Shown: positions 52,986-62,411, numbered from the stretch's first letter. The stretch is DNA of 64,000 nucleotides from Methanolobus sp. (GCF_016278365.1 NZ_JADQBZ010000008.1:186001-250000), one strand, 5' to 3'. Notes: generated by a model not told the origin, from the sequence alone. Numbers and translations: made by a program.

Positions 52986-54916
52986 GCAATCCTCCTGGGA
53001 CTGCCAACAGCAATACCTACAAGCTTTGTTTCAAGCGGAAGCGTGCCCATGCTTCCAATATCGCTCTTATGAAGCTCAAAATTGACATTATCCATGCTTA
53101 GTCCGTAACCTTTCATGTATTCTGTAACTGATTTCTCTACGTGTGCAACTGCATGGTCTACAGCACCCTGGTGATTGTCAAAGATATGCCTTCCCTTGTC
53201 TGAAAAGAGAGCATAACTTGAACTGCCTGCCGAAGAAGGCCTGATAAGCAGTTCTGTCCTGTATATGACATCACCTACAAGTGCTCCCACTGCGTTACCG
53301 ACTTCATAGTGATCCGGAATCCGGATGTCACCATCCATTATTTGGCCCAGTTCCTTTTCGTAGGCTCTCACCGGGGCACCTACCATCACAATAGGGATTT
53401 TAGGTTTGAACATAATAAGATCAGAGCACTCAAGGAATTTTTTGATCTCGTCCTTCTTCACACCTGAACTGAAATAAGAGACCATATGCAAAGCAAGGGT
53501 CTTCTGGAATTCCTCTTTAAGTTTTAAACAGAATTCATCCCTTCCCATTTTCAGATAACCGGCAAGTATGTCTGCGCCCATGAAAGATGCAGTTCTGTTC
53601 CATTCGCCATATTCCCCGAGGACATGTAACGCATCCGTAAGAGTAAAGCCGATCTGCTGGACATATCTTTTCCTGATAAGTGACCGAAGGATATCGATAA
53701 ACATCAGGGGATGCATCTTCGTCCGCTCCTCTATATCCGACAGCGAACATGGAGATTCTCCAATGGCTTCCAGTACCTTTAATTCCTCATGGCCAAGTTC
53801 AGATAATTTCATACAGCAAGAGTCAATACCCCTGCTGATAAAAAATGAAGTCGGCTGCATTATATCGGTCATCATGCGGGGAGAAAATGCGTGCACTTTG
53901 GCCAGTTTATCTATCAGGCCGGGATATTCAGCTGCAGCAAGACATAAAGGTATCACTCTCTTTGGACCGATGAACATTTTCTTTTGCACCCATACATGGC
54001 TATCTCCTCCAAGAGCGGAAGTGTCCATTTTTATAGCCTTGACCATGGTGCTCCAGCCACCAACGACAGCTCCGGTATCATTTACTATGGGTATTCCATC
54101 ACGTATCATTGCAATATCGGTGCTCGTACCGCCAATATCCAGGGCAATGCAGGTTTTAAGGCCTGTCAGATGTGCAGCGCCTACCAGACTTGCTGCAGGA
54201 CCTGAAAATATAGATTCCACAGGTTTTTCAAGGGCCTCCTCTATTTTGACAAGTGAACCATCACACTTCATCATCATCAAAGTTGAATTAACGCCCATCT
54301 TTTCCATTACAGATAATATGGATTTAATGAAATCGTCAATCACAGGTATAAGCTGAGCATTCAGCAGTGCAGTGACTGCTCTTTCATAGGCTCCGAGGCT
54401 GAGGGAAAGTTCATGCCCGCAGACAACGGGCAGGTCTGTAAGCTCACGGATGTATTCTTTCACCATGATCTCATGGTCAGGGTTCCTCACACCAAAGTAA
54501 GAGGAGATAGCAAATGCTGCGACCTTATTCCGATTCTGCAGCACAAATTCCTTCACACTATCCAGACCTTCCAGTGAACGTAGCTCATTTCCATCAGAAT
54601 CATGTCCCCCCTCAATAGAAAGCACGTAGTCTGTGGGTAATTCCTTGTTTATCGAATAGCCGATAAGTATGAGGCCTGCAGGATAGCCTTTACCTTCGAG
54701 GGTTGTGTTCGTTGCCAGAGTTGTAGATACGGAAGTAAAACTAACCTCTTTAAGATATTCTTCCTTCAACCCGCGAAGAGTACACTCTATGCCCTTTACC
54801 AGATCGGGATAAGTTGTCAATGATTTGCAAGAATCGATGATCCTGCCTTTTGCAAGATCCATTATAACAGCGTCAGTGTATGTGCCGCCTGTATCAATAC
54901 CAAGTCCCAGATTCAT
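52982..54916 (-). CDS. Hydantoinase/oxoprolinase-family (HyuA-like) protein
   Basis: 644 residues. LGLGIDTGGTYTDAVIMDL at the N-terminus and TCIALDIGGTSTDIAMIRDG in the middle are the two ASKHA phosphate-binding motifs of HyuA-type proteins. GAYERAVTALLNAQLIP is the linker typical of the family. A helix-turn-helix-like insert (SPCSLSDIEERTKMHPLMFIDILRSL) lies near 400-430. ATP-using hydantoinase activity is not assured; proteins of this sort sit in corrinoid methyltransferase operons of methanogens. AAAGGTG precedes ATG. It lies between the mts fusion and the chaperonin. Confidence 0.85.
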   Translation of the reverse strand: MNLGLGIDTGGTYTDAVIMDLAKGRIIDSCKSLTTYPDLVKGIECTLRGLKEEYLKEVSFTSVSTTLATNTTLEGKGYPAGLILIGYSINKELPTDYVLSIEGGHDSDGNELRSLEGLDSVKEFVLQNRNKVAAFAISSYFGVRNPDHEIMVKEYIRELTDLPVVCGHELSLSLGAYERAVTALLNAQLIPVIDDFIKSILSVMEKMGVNSTLMMMKCDGSLVKIEEALEKPVESIFSGPAASLVGAAHLTGLKTCIALDIGGTSTDIAMIRDGIPIVNDTGAVVGGWSTMVKAIKMDTSALGGDSHVWVQKKMFIGPKRVIPLCLAAAEYPGLIDKLAKVHAFSPRMMTDIMQPTSFFISRGIDSCCMKLSELGHEELKVLEAIGESPCSLSDIEERTKMHPLMFIDILRSLIRKRYVQQIGFTLTDALHVLGEYGEWNRTASFMGADILAGYLKMGRDEFCLKLKEEFQKTLALHMVSYFSSGVKKDEIKKFLECSDLIMFKPKIPIVMVGAPVRAYEKELGQIMDGDIRIPDHYEVGNAVGALVGDVIYRTELLIRPSSAGSSSYALFSDKGRHIFDNHQGAVDHAVAHVEKSVTEYMKGYGLSMDNVNFELHKSDIGSMGTLPLETKLVGIAVGSPRRIA

Positions 54917-55054
54917 TATTATTCACCTTTCCTTAATGAAGCGATAGAAGGTAGGGCGGCAGAATGCCGCCTTTTCGGATATAAGCCCTAATTTATCATC
55001 GATCACCTCACTTAACTACATAAAAAAGATAAAATAGGATATTATGCGCCTATT

Positions 55055-56959
55055 TTATCCGATGATGCTTTTCTGCAGCTGCGGGCCAAGTTCCTTAACG
55101 GTGTCAACCATTGCCTTGACAGTGTTCAGTGGTCCCCCTGGTGGGATCTCACAACCCGAGGACATCACATATTTGGACTGCATGCCGTTCTCCTTGAGCA
55201 CTGGAATAACACCCTCTATCAAAGCCTTTGTATCATCCCTGATCTTCTGGACTCCTTTGGCTGAACCATCCATGAAGTCTACCGGATTTATCTCACCCAT
55301 CATGCAACAACTGTCACCGTACTTGGGGATCAGGTCCGCATAGTTCTGGGAACCCTTTCCTCTCTGTTTAGGATAGTATGCATAGCTGTACAATTGTGTG
55401 CCAAACTTCTTGATCTGGGTGTCAAAGTGCACGGCATCAGCACAATTATGAATAATGTACGGCTGGTCGTACTTCTTGAAGAGCGGAAGATGCTGGTCAT
55501 AAACGAATTTACCATCGAACTTCCAGTAGTCCTCTTCGCTCATTATGACATTATTAGACCAGAGGTTATCTATACACAGGGCATTGCAGGCACTTTCTTC
55601 AAAGAAGAGCTCAGATACCTGGCATATGTAGTCGGTACATTTCTGCAAAGCCTCAAGTACGACATCGGGATGTGTTTTCATATCCATCAGCACACGGTCT
55701 GCGCCCATGAGCTGAGTAAGTGTGAGAAGTGGCCCTTCGTGGAAACCTACAAATGGAGTGTCCAGTTCCTTATTCAGTTTCTCTGTTGCCGCTTTTGATG
55801 CCATTACAAGCTCATATGCACGGGTTCCCTTCTTGACCTCAGGCACTTCAAGATTGTCGTAGTTCTTAAGGTGACCTTCAGAGGAAGGAGTATCATCTTC
55901 GGGATACTTGATCTTGCATCCGAAGTCAGCTGATGTGGCTGATAGATCAATAAGCCCAACGAACATATCTGTGTCGAGATATTTTGATCCAAGGAATGCA
56001 CTCTCAACAAAGGCTTCCGGAGTAGTTGCATACTGCTTGTAGCTCTGGTTGGCAAACTTTCTCATGATACCACAGGCAAGAGGGTATACGGGTAGCCTGT
56101 CGACCTTCTTGTCCCCCATTGAGGCCAGGGTCCTGTCCATGTGGGTCATCTGCTCTTTTGATTTGACACCGACCTTCTCGAATTCCTCGATGATCTGTCT
56201 GGCAGTCTCCAGTCCGATATCGCTCTTGCCCTTTACCTTCTTCTTTGAGAGCGATTCCCTGTACTTAACTTTACCAAGACTGATCTTTTCCTGATTCCAC
56301 CTTATCTGGTTGGGCTCAAGCTGTTTTACGTGTTCGCTTGCCCAGTCACTTGCATGCATCGCATCGGCATGGGTTGAGTCGGCACCAATCTCTTTTGCAA
56401 AGTCCTCTGATACGGGTGCTCCACCAACCATTACTTTAAGTGAGTCCCTTATACCTTCTTCCTGAAGTATCTCGATGACCTTTTCCATGTTCACCATGGT
56501 GGTGGTCATCAGGGAACTCATGGAAATAAGGTCAGCTTTGTGCTCTTTGGCAGCCTCGATGAACTTCTCGATGGGCACATCGGCACCCAGGTCGATCATT
56601 TTGAAACCTGATGCAGATAGCATCGTTTTCACAAGGTTCTTACCGATGTCGTGTACATCTCCTTCAATACTGCCAATTACTCCCACGGCAGCCTTTTCTA
56701 CACCCTCTGTCTTCATTGCAGGGCTCAGGATATCCATACCTGCATACATTGCACTTGATGCGATAAGCAGATGCGGTACGAATGCTTCTCCTTTTTCGTA
56801 CCTGTCACTGATTATCATCATCCCCTTTGCAAGACCACCTACGATCGCCTCATAAGGGTCTAGTCCATCATCGAGAACTTTCTGTGCAAGTTCTACTGCT
56901 AGATCGTCATCGCCTTCAACTACAGCTTCCGCTAATTTATTTAGGATTGCAGCTTCCAT
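55055..56959 (-). CDS. Fused corrinoid protein/methyltransferase, MtsD/MtsF/MtsH type
   Basis: 634 residues from ATG 56959 (AGGAGGT 6 bases upstream; an ATG 99 bases earlier has no site). Residues 1-210 are a corrinoid-binding domain with DVHDIG (101-106), H103 being the lower cobalt ligand. Residues ~290-634 are a UroD-fold methyltransferase with zinc ligands H504 and C506 (IHNCADAVH) and C603 (SSGCEIPPGG). In M. acetivorans, fusions of this form are MtsD, MtsF and MtsH, the methyl-sulfide/methanethiol methyltransferases. It leads the minus-strand run and lies next to an Msr gene and an MsmS-like kinase, just as in known mts loci. Exact isozyme and substrate are not assignable. Confidence 0.9.
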   Translation of the reverse strand: MEAAILNKLAEAVVEGDDDLAVELAQKVLDDGLDPYEAIVGGLAKGMMIISDRYEKGEAFVPHLLIASSAMYAGMDILSPAMKTEGVEKAAVGVIGSIEGDVHDIGKNLVKTMLSASGFKMIDLGADVPIEKFIEAAKEHKADLISMSSLMTTTMVNMEKVIEILQEEGIRDSLKVMVGGAPVSEDFAKEIGADSTHADAMHASDWASEHVKQLEPNQIRWNQEKISLGKVKYRESLSKKKVKGKSDIGLETARQIIEEFEKVGVKSKEQMTHMDRTLASMGDKKVDRLPVYPLACGIMRKFANQSYKQYATTPEAFVESAFLGSKYLDTDMFVGLIDLSATSADFGCKIKYPEDDTPSSEGHLKNYDNLEVPEVKKGTRAYELVMASKAATEKLNKELDTPFVGFHEGPLLTLTQLMGADRVLMDMKTHPDVVLEALQKCTDYICQVSELFFEESACNALCIDNLWSNNVIMSEEDYWKFDGKFVYDQHLPLFKKYDQPYIIHNCADAVHFDTQIKKFGTQLYSYAYYPKQRGKGSQNYADLIPKYGDSCCMMGEINPVDFMDGSAKGVQKIRDDTKALIEGVIPVLKENGMQSKYVMSSGCEIPPGGPLNTVKAMVDTVKELGPQLQKSIIG

Positions 56960-56968
56960 AAAATACCT

Positions 56969-57060
56969 CCTTGAGTTACATATTTCCTTCCAACAGTACT
57001 TTATTTCCGTACTATTGACAATAAAGGGTAGGAAATTAAGGTATATAGCATAACTCAAGG
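56969..57060 (-). promoter_or_regulatory. Promoter and leader of the mts operon with an inverted repeat
   Basis: CCTTGAGTTA (56969-56978, containing part of the ribosome site on the other strand) and TAACTCAAGG (57051-57060) are perfect 10-bp complements. A minus-strand TATA run (GCTATATACC, 57049-57040) lies between them, and CAACAGTAC/GTACTATTG (56991-57017) makes a hairpin with one G-T in the leader. Confidence 0.55.
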
Positions 57061-57076
57061 TTATTTATTGGAGTTC

Positions 57077-57211
57077 TTAATATTATCAGCGTCTATTCCA
57101 GAGTTAACGATGTTAATACTATTTACTGTACTTAATGATGTAAACGGAGTTAATCAGAGAAACCCGACTCGTGATATTAATGGTATTAATCAGATTAGTA
57201 TCGTTAATCAG
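57077..57211. repeat. TTAAY array with 9-bp phasing upstream of the mts operon
   Basis: TTAAT or TTAAC starts at 57077, 57104, 57113, 57132, 57150, 57177, 57186 and 57204, spaced 27, 9, 19, 18, 27, 9, 18. All but one step are multiples of 9. Three units extend to TTAATCAG. A weaker form is upstream of the second ramA (62568-62596). Confidence 0.55.
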
Positions 57212-57283
57212 GATACAGTCAAAATTAGATTTATTTCCGGATTATGTTAAAATAGAGGTATAAACTGCAGAATCTAAACCTAG

Positions 57284-58024
57284 CTACATCTTCTCTATAT
57301 AGGAAGAATTAGATTTGAAATACTCAAAAAGGTCTTTACCCCAGCTGAGGGCGCTTTCATCAAAACTCATCATTGCATGGTTATGATAGATTCCATTTTT
57401 AAAGAAAAGTGAAAAAGATAAAAACCTGTTTGTCACTATACAGGAAGCGAGACCGATATCATCTTCATATACATAGATATCAACATTTCTCAGTTCCAGG
57501 AATTCTTTCAATACAGAGCCATACTCACTCCGGAGACGATCAAAAACAGGTGCAGATAGGATAAGGGATAGATTTACACCTTTTCTTGCCAGCTGCAGAT
57601 ATTTAGAAGGGTATGCAGGACTAAAATAAGTAGATACTTCCATTATGTATTCTGCAGCTGCCAGATTACTTTCTAATTTAAGAGGCAATTCATACATACG
57701 ATTCAGATCTGGCTCTATTAATTGGCATTTCCCAAGTTCCTCCACCCTGTCCTGTAGATATGAAGGTATGGAACCAAAGTTATGGGTCTCCCAATATTCG
57801 ATATTATCTGAATAGACCTGCAGTGTATTGACTAAAGGGATTATTTTTCGGACTATGACTTCTCCAAAATGTGATAGAGTATAAAGATCATTGTCATAAA
57901 CGACCAAACCCTGATCGATCAATACTTTGATCTGGGTCATCATGGCACTTGTCGTCACATTGAGTGAGATTTTGATCTCCTCCATGTTCATAGGTCTTTC
58001 TATCAGCAAAAGAAGCAGATCCAT
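57284..58024 (-). CDS. Msr-type transcriptional regulator beside the mts operon; probable ATA start
   Basis: The longest ATG frame gives 246 residues starting inside the winged helix. Homology requires 15 more: from ATA 58069 it reads IKLTLLGTLFLSDKR, matching MKAELISTVFLSEKR in the paralog at 63118-63900. No ATG, GTG or TTG occurs between the upstream in-frame stop and 58024. GAGG is placed 8 bases before the ATA. The FilR1 domain (EYWETHNFGSIPSYLQDRV) and the C-terminus (ALSWGKDLFEYFKS) are intact. Position next to mts suggests a role like MsrF/MsrC/MsrE. Confidence 0.83.
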   Translation of the reverse strand: MDLLLLLIERPMNMEEIKISLNVTTSAMMTQIKVLIDQGLVVYDNDLYTLSHFGEVIVRKIIPLVNTLQVYSDNIEYWETHNFGSIPSYLQDRVEELGKCQLIEPDLNRMYELPLKLESNLAAAEYIMEVSTYFSPAYPSKYLQLARKGVNLSLILSAPVFDRLRSEYGSVLKEFLELRNVDIYVYEDDIGLASCIVTNRFLSFSLFFKNGIYHNHAMMSFDESALSWGKDLFEYFKSNSSYIEKM

Positions 58025-58141
58025 TCTTTTATCTGATAGGAAAAGTGTTCCCAGTAGAGTAAGTTTTATGTTATTCCCTCACATTCAGATATTAAAAAAA
58101 GAAGCCCTGTCAATTCTACACTTGTGATTAGAACCCGGGTC

Positions 58142-60658
58142 TTACAACTGCTCAATATCATTCCACTTTGGGATTTTCACATGGACCGTACTTCCCTGTC
58201 CAGGCTCACTTTCAACCCATATATGACCTTGATGTGCGATGACAGTGTCTTTGCAGATATACAGACTTGATTCGAGACCCTGATACATTCGTGTGATTGA
58301 GTCTTCCACCTGATACATCTTGTTAAAAAGATGGGGTATTAGTTCTTTATCTATACCTTCACCGGTATCAGTTATTGTTACATGGAGATAACCATCTTCC
58401 TCAAATACTCCGACACCAATGCTATTACCTTTAGGTGTTAAATTGATAGCATTGTGTATAAGGTAGACAAACACCTCTGTAAGTTTCTCTTTATCACCCC
58501 TTACCAAAGGAAGACCTGAAGGAATGGCCTTCTCTAATACCAGTTCCTTCTCGTCGATCAGCAGGATCAGGTTAAGTAGCGCATCAGACAGGATACTCCC
58601 GATATTCATAGATGCAAATGAATATTCTATTTTTCCGGATTGTTGTAAATTACTGTACAAAACTGTATCGATAAGACGCTTCAACCTTTCCGAGTTTCTC
58701 AGGAGCGTGGAGATGGCCTCTTTTTGTGAATCGTCCAGCATATGCAGTGTTTCGTCATCAAACACATCAGAAACATGTAAAGACTCCTGACCCTTTTTTA
58801 CATTTTCCGCAATGAATTCGGATTTGATCATGTTGACTGATCTCAATTCTGTATTCGCCTTTGAGAGCTCTTCCGAGTATTTGCTTAAAGCACCAGTCAG
58901 TTGTTTCCTCTGGACAAGTTTCCACATGCCCTGCATCAGAAGCGTCAACTGGCGGACATCTGATTCATTATAATCTTCATCTTTGTTCCCTACACCTGCT
59001 ACTGCAACTATGTGGTCGCCGTCAAATATAGGTACATTCATATGCCTTGTCAATTCAACGTGACCTTCAGGATATCCTTTTTTCAAGGAGCTGGGTGCTG
59101 CATAATTGTTAGTTATAACAGCTTTTCTCTGCCTTACAGCTTCTCCCCACAATCCGGTGGTCTTTATAGGATAAATGAAGTGTTTATCACTTATACCGCA
59201 CTCACTCATTGCCGAGTTTGACCAGGAATGCATATTAAGGGCCGTTTCATCGGCGTTCATGAACGCAAGATATCCCAGTTTACTTTCAGTAAGGCGGACT
59301 GCTTCTTCCTTTGCAAATTCAGCGATCTCATCTAAAGATGCAGCTGTCATTTCATTGAGTTTGATCAAAGCTTCAAGACGTGACTCATTCAAAAGTTTGG
59401 CCTTCTCAGCTTTTTTACGTTCAGTAATGTCACGAGCAACCGATAAGATCGTTTTCTTGCCATTATACTCGATCATCCTTGCATTGATCTCTAAAGGTAT
59501 TACTGAACCATCCTTTCTGATCGCGGCAGCTTCATACATAGCCTTTCGGTCTCTTTCGATCACCTTGATCAGTTCAGAAGCGCGCTGAACATACCAGGAA
59601 GGCACAATATCAAGTGGTGATGATCTCAAAACGTAATCTTTTGTATATCCCAGATTATCCATAACAACCTGGTTCACATCTATGAGATTCCCGTTCAGTT
59701 CACTTACATATATCTGGTCATTGATATTATTGAAGATAGTTTTGAACTTATGCTCGGACTCCTTGAAAGTTTCATTCACGATCCTGTGCTCTATCTCTAT
59801 AGCTGCCAGGTCTGCGTTTGCCTTAAGATATTTAAAACACGCCTTTTTCGGTTCAAAAGGCACATTGAAATACATTACAAAGACACCCAGTATCTCACCG
59901 GTGGAAGCCACAATAGGTTCAGCCCAGCTGGCCCTGATACCTGCTTTCAGTGCCACTTCCCGGTGTCTTGCCCAGTAAGGATGCTCTTCGATACTGTCAA
60001 CTATAACCCTTTCACCCATGTAAAGCGCTGTGCCGCATGAGCAGTTACCGTAACCAATTTCAAGGCCTTCCATAGCTTCCTTGAAAAAAAGAGGGAGATT
60101 AGGTGCCACTATCCTACATATGTGCTGTTTTTTCTTGTCAAGCAGCATAACAGCACATATCAGACCGGAACGAACCTTTTCTGCATTGGTGACGAGCAAT
60201 CCCAGAACATCCTCAAGTGATATTTCAGTCAGAGGCTTCCCATTAGTGGAATTACGCTGCTGCCTGATCAGTTCATAGTGTTTACGCTCGGTAATATCCA
60301 GGATAGTTCCTTCGATATGCACATTTTCGTTGTCATAACTTTTTATGTGCACCCTGTCTTCAATATAACGCGTCTCACCAAATCTGGTTATGATCCTGTA
60401 TTCCTGAATGAACTCTGCAAGTTGCTTATTCAGGTATTTGAAAGCCTTTAAAACAATTTTTTTATCATCCGGGTGGATCAGGTCAGAGTATTTAAATTCT
60501 CCGGAATAGAAATCTTCAGGTGTATATCCAAATTGCCTAATGTTATTGGATACGTACTTTACAGGAAAGTCTTTATCGATTTTCCTTGAAATGACAATGA
60601 TCGGACTACTATTAATTATGGAGTCCATGCTGATTTTCTGATTCAATTGTCCAACCAT
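58142..60658 (-). CDS. MsmS-like PAS/GAF sensor kinase
   Basis: 838 residues, cytoplasmic. PAS1 about 15-125, GAF1 about 150-290, PAS2 about 300-415, GAF2 about 430-585, then a helical stretch and an HATPase domain (N box HNAINLTP 735-742, DTGEGID 764-770). GAF2 contains AMSECGI with C487. In MsmS of M. acetivorans a Cys in the second GAF domain covalently holds a heme redox sensor. The dimerisation helix reads KSEFIAENVKKGQES where the H-box (SHELRTP) is expected, so the usual phosphoacceptor His is missing. It stands between the mts-linked Msr gene and the second ramA. Start lacks a ribosome site; a TATA run near 60690 implies a very short leader. Confidence 0.85.
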   Translation of the reverse strand: MVGQLNQKISMDSIINSSPIIVISRKIDKDFPVKYVSNNIRQFGYTPEDFYSGEFKYSDLIHPDDKKIVLKAFKYLNKQLAEFIQEYRIITRFGETRYIEDRVHIKSYDNENVHIEGTILDITERKHYELIRQQRNSTNGKPLTEISLEDVLGLLVTNAEKVRSGLICAVMLLDKKKQHICRIVAPNLPLFFKEAMEGLEIGYGNCSCGTALYMGERVIVDSIEEHPYWARHREVALKAGIRASWAEPIVASTGEILGVFVMYFNVPFEPKKACFKYLKANADLAAIEIEHRIVNETFKESEHKFKTIFNNINDQIYVSELNGNLIDVNQVVMDNLGYTKDYVLRSSPLDIVPSWYVQRASELIKVIERDRKAMYEAAAIRKDGSVIPLEINARMIEYNGKKTILSVARDITERKKAEKAKLLNESRLEALIKLNEMTAASLDEIAEFAKEEAVRLTESKLGYLAFMNADETALNMHSWSNSAMSECGISDKHFIYPIKTTGLWGEAVRQRKAVITNNYAAPSSLKKGYPEGHVELTRHMNVPIFDGDHIVAVAGVGNKDEDYNESDVRQLTLLMQGMWKLVQRKQLTGALSKYSEELSKANTELRSVNMIKSEFIAENVKKGQESLHVSDVFDDETLHMLDDSQKEAISTLLRNSERLKRLIDTVLYSNLQQSGKIEYSFASMNIGSILSDALLNLILLIDEKELVLEKAIPSGLPLVRGDKEKLTEVFVYLIHNAINLTPKGNSIGVGVFEEDGYLHVTITDTGEGIDKELIPHLFNKMYQVEDSITRMYQGLESSLYICKDTVIAHQGHIWVESEPGQGSTVHVKIPKWNDIEQL

Positions 60659-60767
60659 ATTTTTTGACCAGGAAAACTATAGGCATTTATAGATATATAT
60701 TTGCCCCTTGTTTATATTCTATAATCATTCTTTCATGTGAAAGCAAATTCACAGCGAGATGGGAGAA

Positions 60768-62411
60768 TCACATGACAGACAGATCTTCGCTGGAAACTGG
60801 CCTGATCTCCCTGTAATGGATAGCTTTGGCCGGGCAGATCCGGATGCAGCGCTTACAGCTCATACCCAGACACAGGTGAGCCTTATATCCTGCATATACA
60901 CTTCCATTCTTACTGGTTATTTTTATCGCATTTTCGGGACATTCCTTTTCACATATCTTGCATCCCATGCATCCGAATGACTCTTCCTCGATGATCGTAT
61001 CCATATCCTGCATTATTTCTATGCCTTCTGATTCTGAACTTGAGATGTCCTTTTTGACCCTCTTCTGGAACAATGGATTAAGTTCCAGAGATGGTATCCG
61101 GGGCATATTATAGGACTCAAGGAAACTATTATACACTTCCTCAGGCATACCTTCATTCCAGTATGCAAGTTCACATGCATAGATGTTCTTGAAGGTTTCA
61201 TTTGAGGCCAGCATGATGTGGTCTGCTTTTATTCTGTCTGCGAGTTCCTGTATTTCCTGCAGCTCATAGTTTCCGAGCACAACATCTTTTGCAAGATCGA
61301 GGGAGGTGTTCCCAAACTGAACTATCTTCTTTGCGAACTTAGGTGCAAGACCTATCTTCCTTGCTTTGTCGGCATCCACATAGGTACCTGAAGCACCTGA
61401 CATATACATGTATTCAAGGTCCTCGAATTTCAGCCCTGCCTCCACCAGCAATGTCAGATGTGCTGCCCTTATGGCACCAATAGCCTTTCCGGCTTCTTCT
61501 ATGTCCTTGTCACTGAGCTCGATCCCGTCTCCAAGTATGAGCTTTCCGTTTGGGAGGTGTGGCAATGTCTTGATCAGACCCATGCTCATTGCAAGCGAAA
61601 TAGCAGAAATCACGCCCGTGCCTGTAATACCCAGAGGGGACAGCTCGCCTTTCTCAAAGATGACACCGGTGAGGGGATCGATAAGATGGCCTTTCCTGCC
61701 ATCCATCTGTTCATCCAGTACAGTGATTCTCCACATGCCTTTCTCTTCATTAACATCGGATATTGCACCGGGGCTTGCAAGCATCCCGCATTTTATGCCC
61801 TGTCCCTCTATAGCCGGGCCTGCTGCAGCACTGCAAGTGATTATCCTACCATTGACCTTGAGTGCCATTTCAGCATTCGTGCCATAATCGGTCACTAGGG
61901 ATATACCATCCTGCTTCATGAAATCAGTCTTGACCATCATGGCAAGGGCATCTGCCCCGATCTCATGTTCAATGGATGGCAGTACGATTAGATCGCACAC
62001 ATCCAGTCCGGAGGATTTTCCGAAGATCTCAATACCGTCATAGATCTTCATGCCCCTTTTCACTTCACCTATACCAAGCCTTTGTTGCATGTTCTTGCCG
62101 GCATATGCAAGGTCCCGTATTTCGATGTTCTGGAACAGGGAAAGCTGTATAGGATTCCCGCACACAGCAATTTTTCGGACCTCCTCGGGAGAAACGGGGA
62201 GCATATCAAACATCTTTTGAATTGTATTGACCATTATCTTATGTGCAACATCTCCGCCAACCTGGATGGCAAAACCAAGATGATCGATAACATTCCCTCC
62301 GGGAAGAGGATGTTTCATCGTCATTATAGTCTTAAGAATACTTCTTGATTCAAGGTCTATTAGTTGCAACCGAAAACCACTGGTGCCCAGATCTATTGCA
62401 ATACCATACAT
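60768..62411 (-). CDS. ramA: RamA-like corrinoid protein reductive activase, second copy
   Basis: 547 residues. It has the same layout as the gene at 48570: ASKHA domain (MYGIAIDLGTSGFRLQLIDL; GPAIEGQGIKCGM; QFGNTSLDLAK) then CMGCKICEKECP and CLGMSCKRCIRICP. It may activate the mts corrinoid protein or another one. GGAGGACATCTT precedes ATG. A minus-strand TATA box (TATTTATAG, about 62511-62503) gives a leader of roughly 70 bases. The two RamA proteins differ throughout, so they are not a recent duplication. Confidence 0.9.
   Translation of the reverse strand: MYGIAIDLGTSGFRLQLIDLESRSILKTIMTMKHPLPGGNVIDHLGFAIQVGGDVAHKIMVNTIQKMFDMLPVSPEEVRKIAVCGNPIQLSLFQNIEIRDLAYAGKNMQQRLGIGEVKRGMKIYDGIEIFGKSSGLDVCDLIVLPSIEHEIGADALAMMVKTDFMKQDGISLVTDYGTNAEMALKVNGRIITCSAAAGPAIEGQGIKCGMLASPGAISDVNEEKGMWRITVLDEQMDGRKGHLIDPLTGVIFEKGELSPLGITGTGVISAISLAMSMGLIKTLPHLPNGKLILGDGIELSDKDIEEAGKAIGAIRAAHLTLLVEAGLKFEDLEYMYMSGASGTYVDADKARKIGLAPKFAKKIVQFGNTSLDLAKDVVLGNYELQEIQELADRIKADHIMLASNETFKNIYACELAYWNEGMPEEVYNSFLESYNMPRIPSLELNPLFQKRVKKDISSSESEGIEIMQDMDTIIEEESFGCMGCKICEKECPENAIKITSKNGSVYAGYKAHLCLGMSCKRCIRICPAKAIHYREIRPVSSEDLSVM

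Noticed and set aside
53568-54356. Plus-strand 262-residue frame opposite the hydantoinase-like gene
   Set aside because: Antisense to a conserved ASKHA gene; no domain or start signal.
57068-57250. Plus-strand 60-residue frame across the TTAAY array
   Set aside because: No ribosome site. Its Asn-rich repeat follows from the 9-bp TTAAY spacing, so I treat it as non-coding control DNA, though a coding relic is possible.
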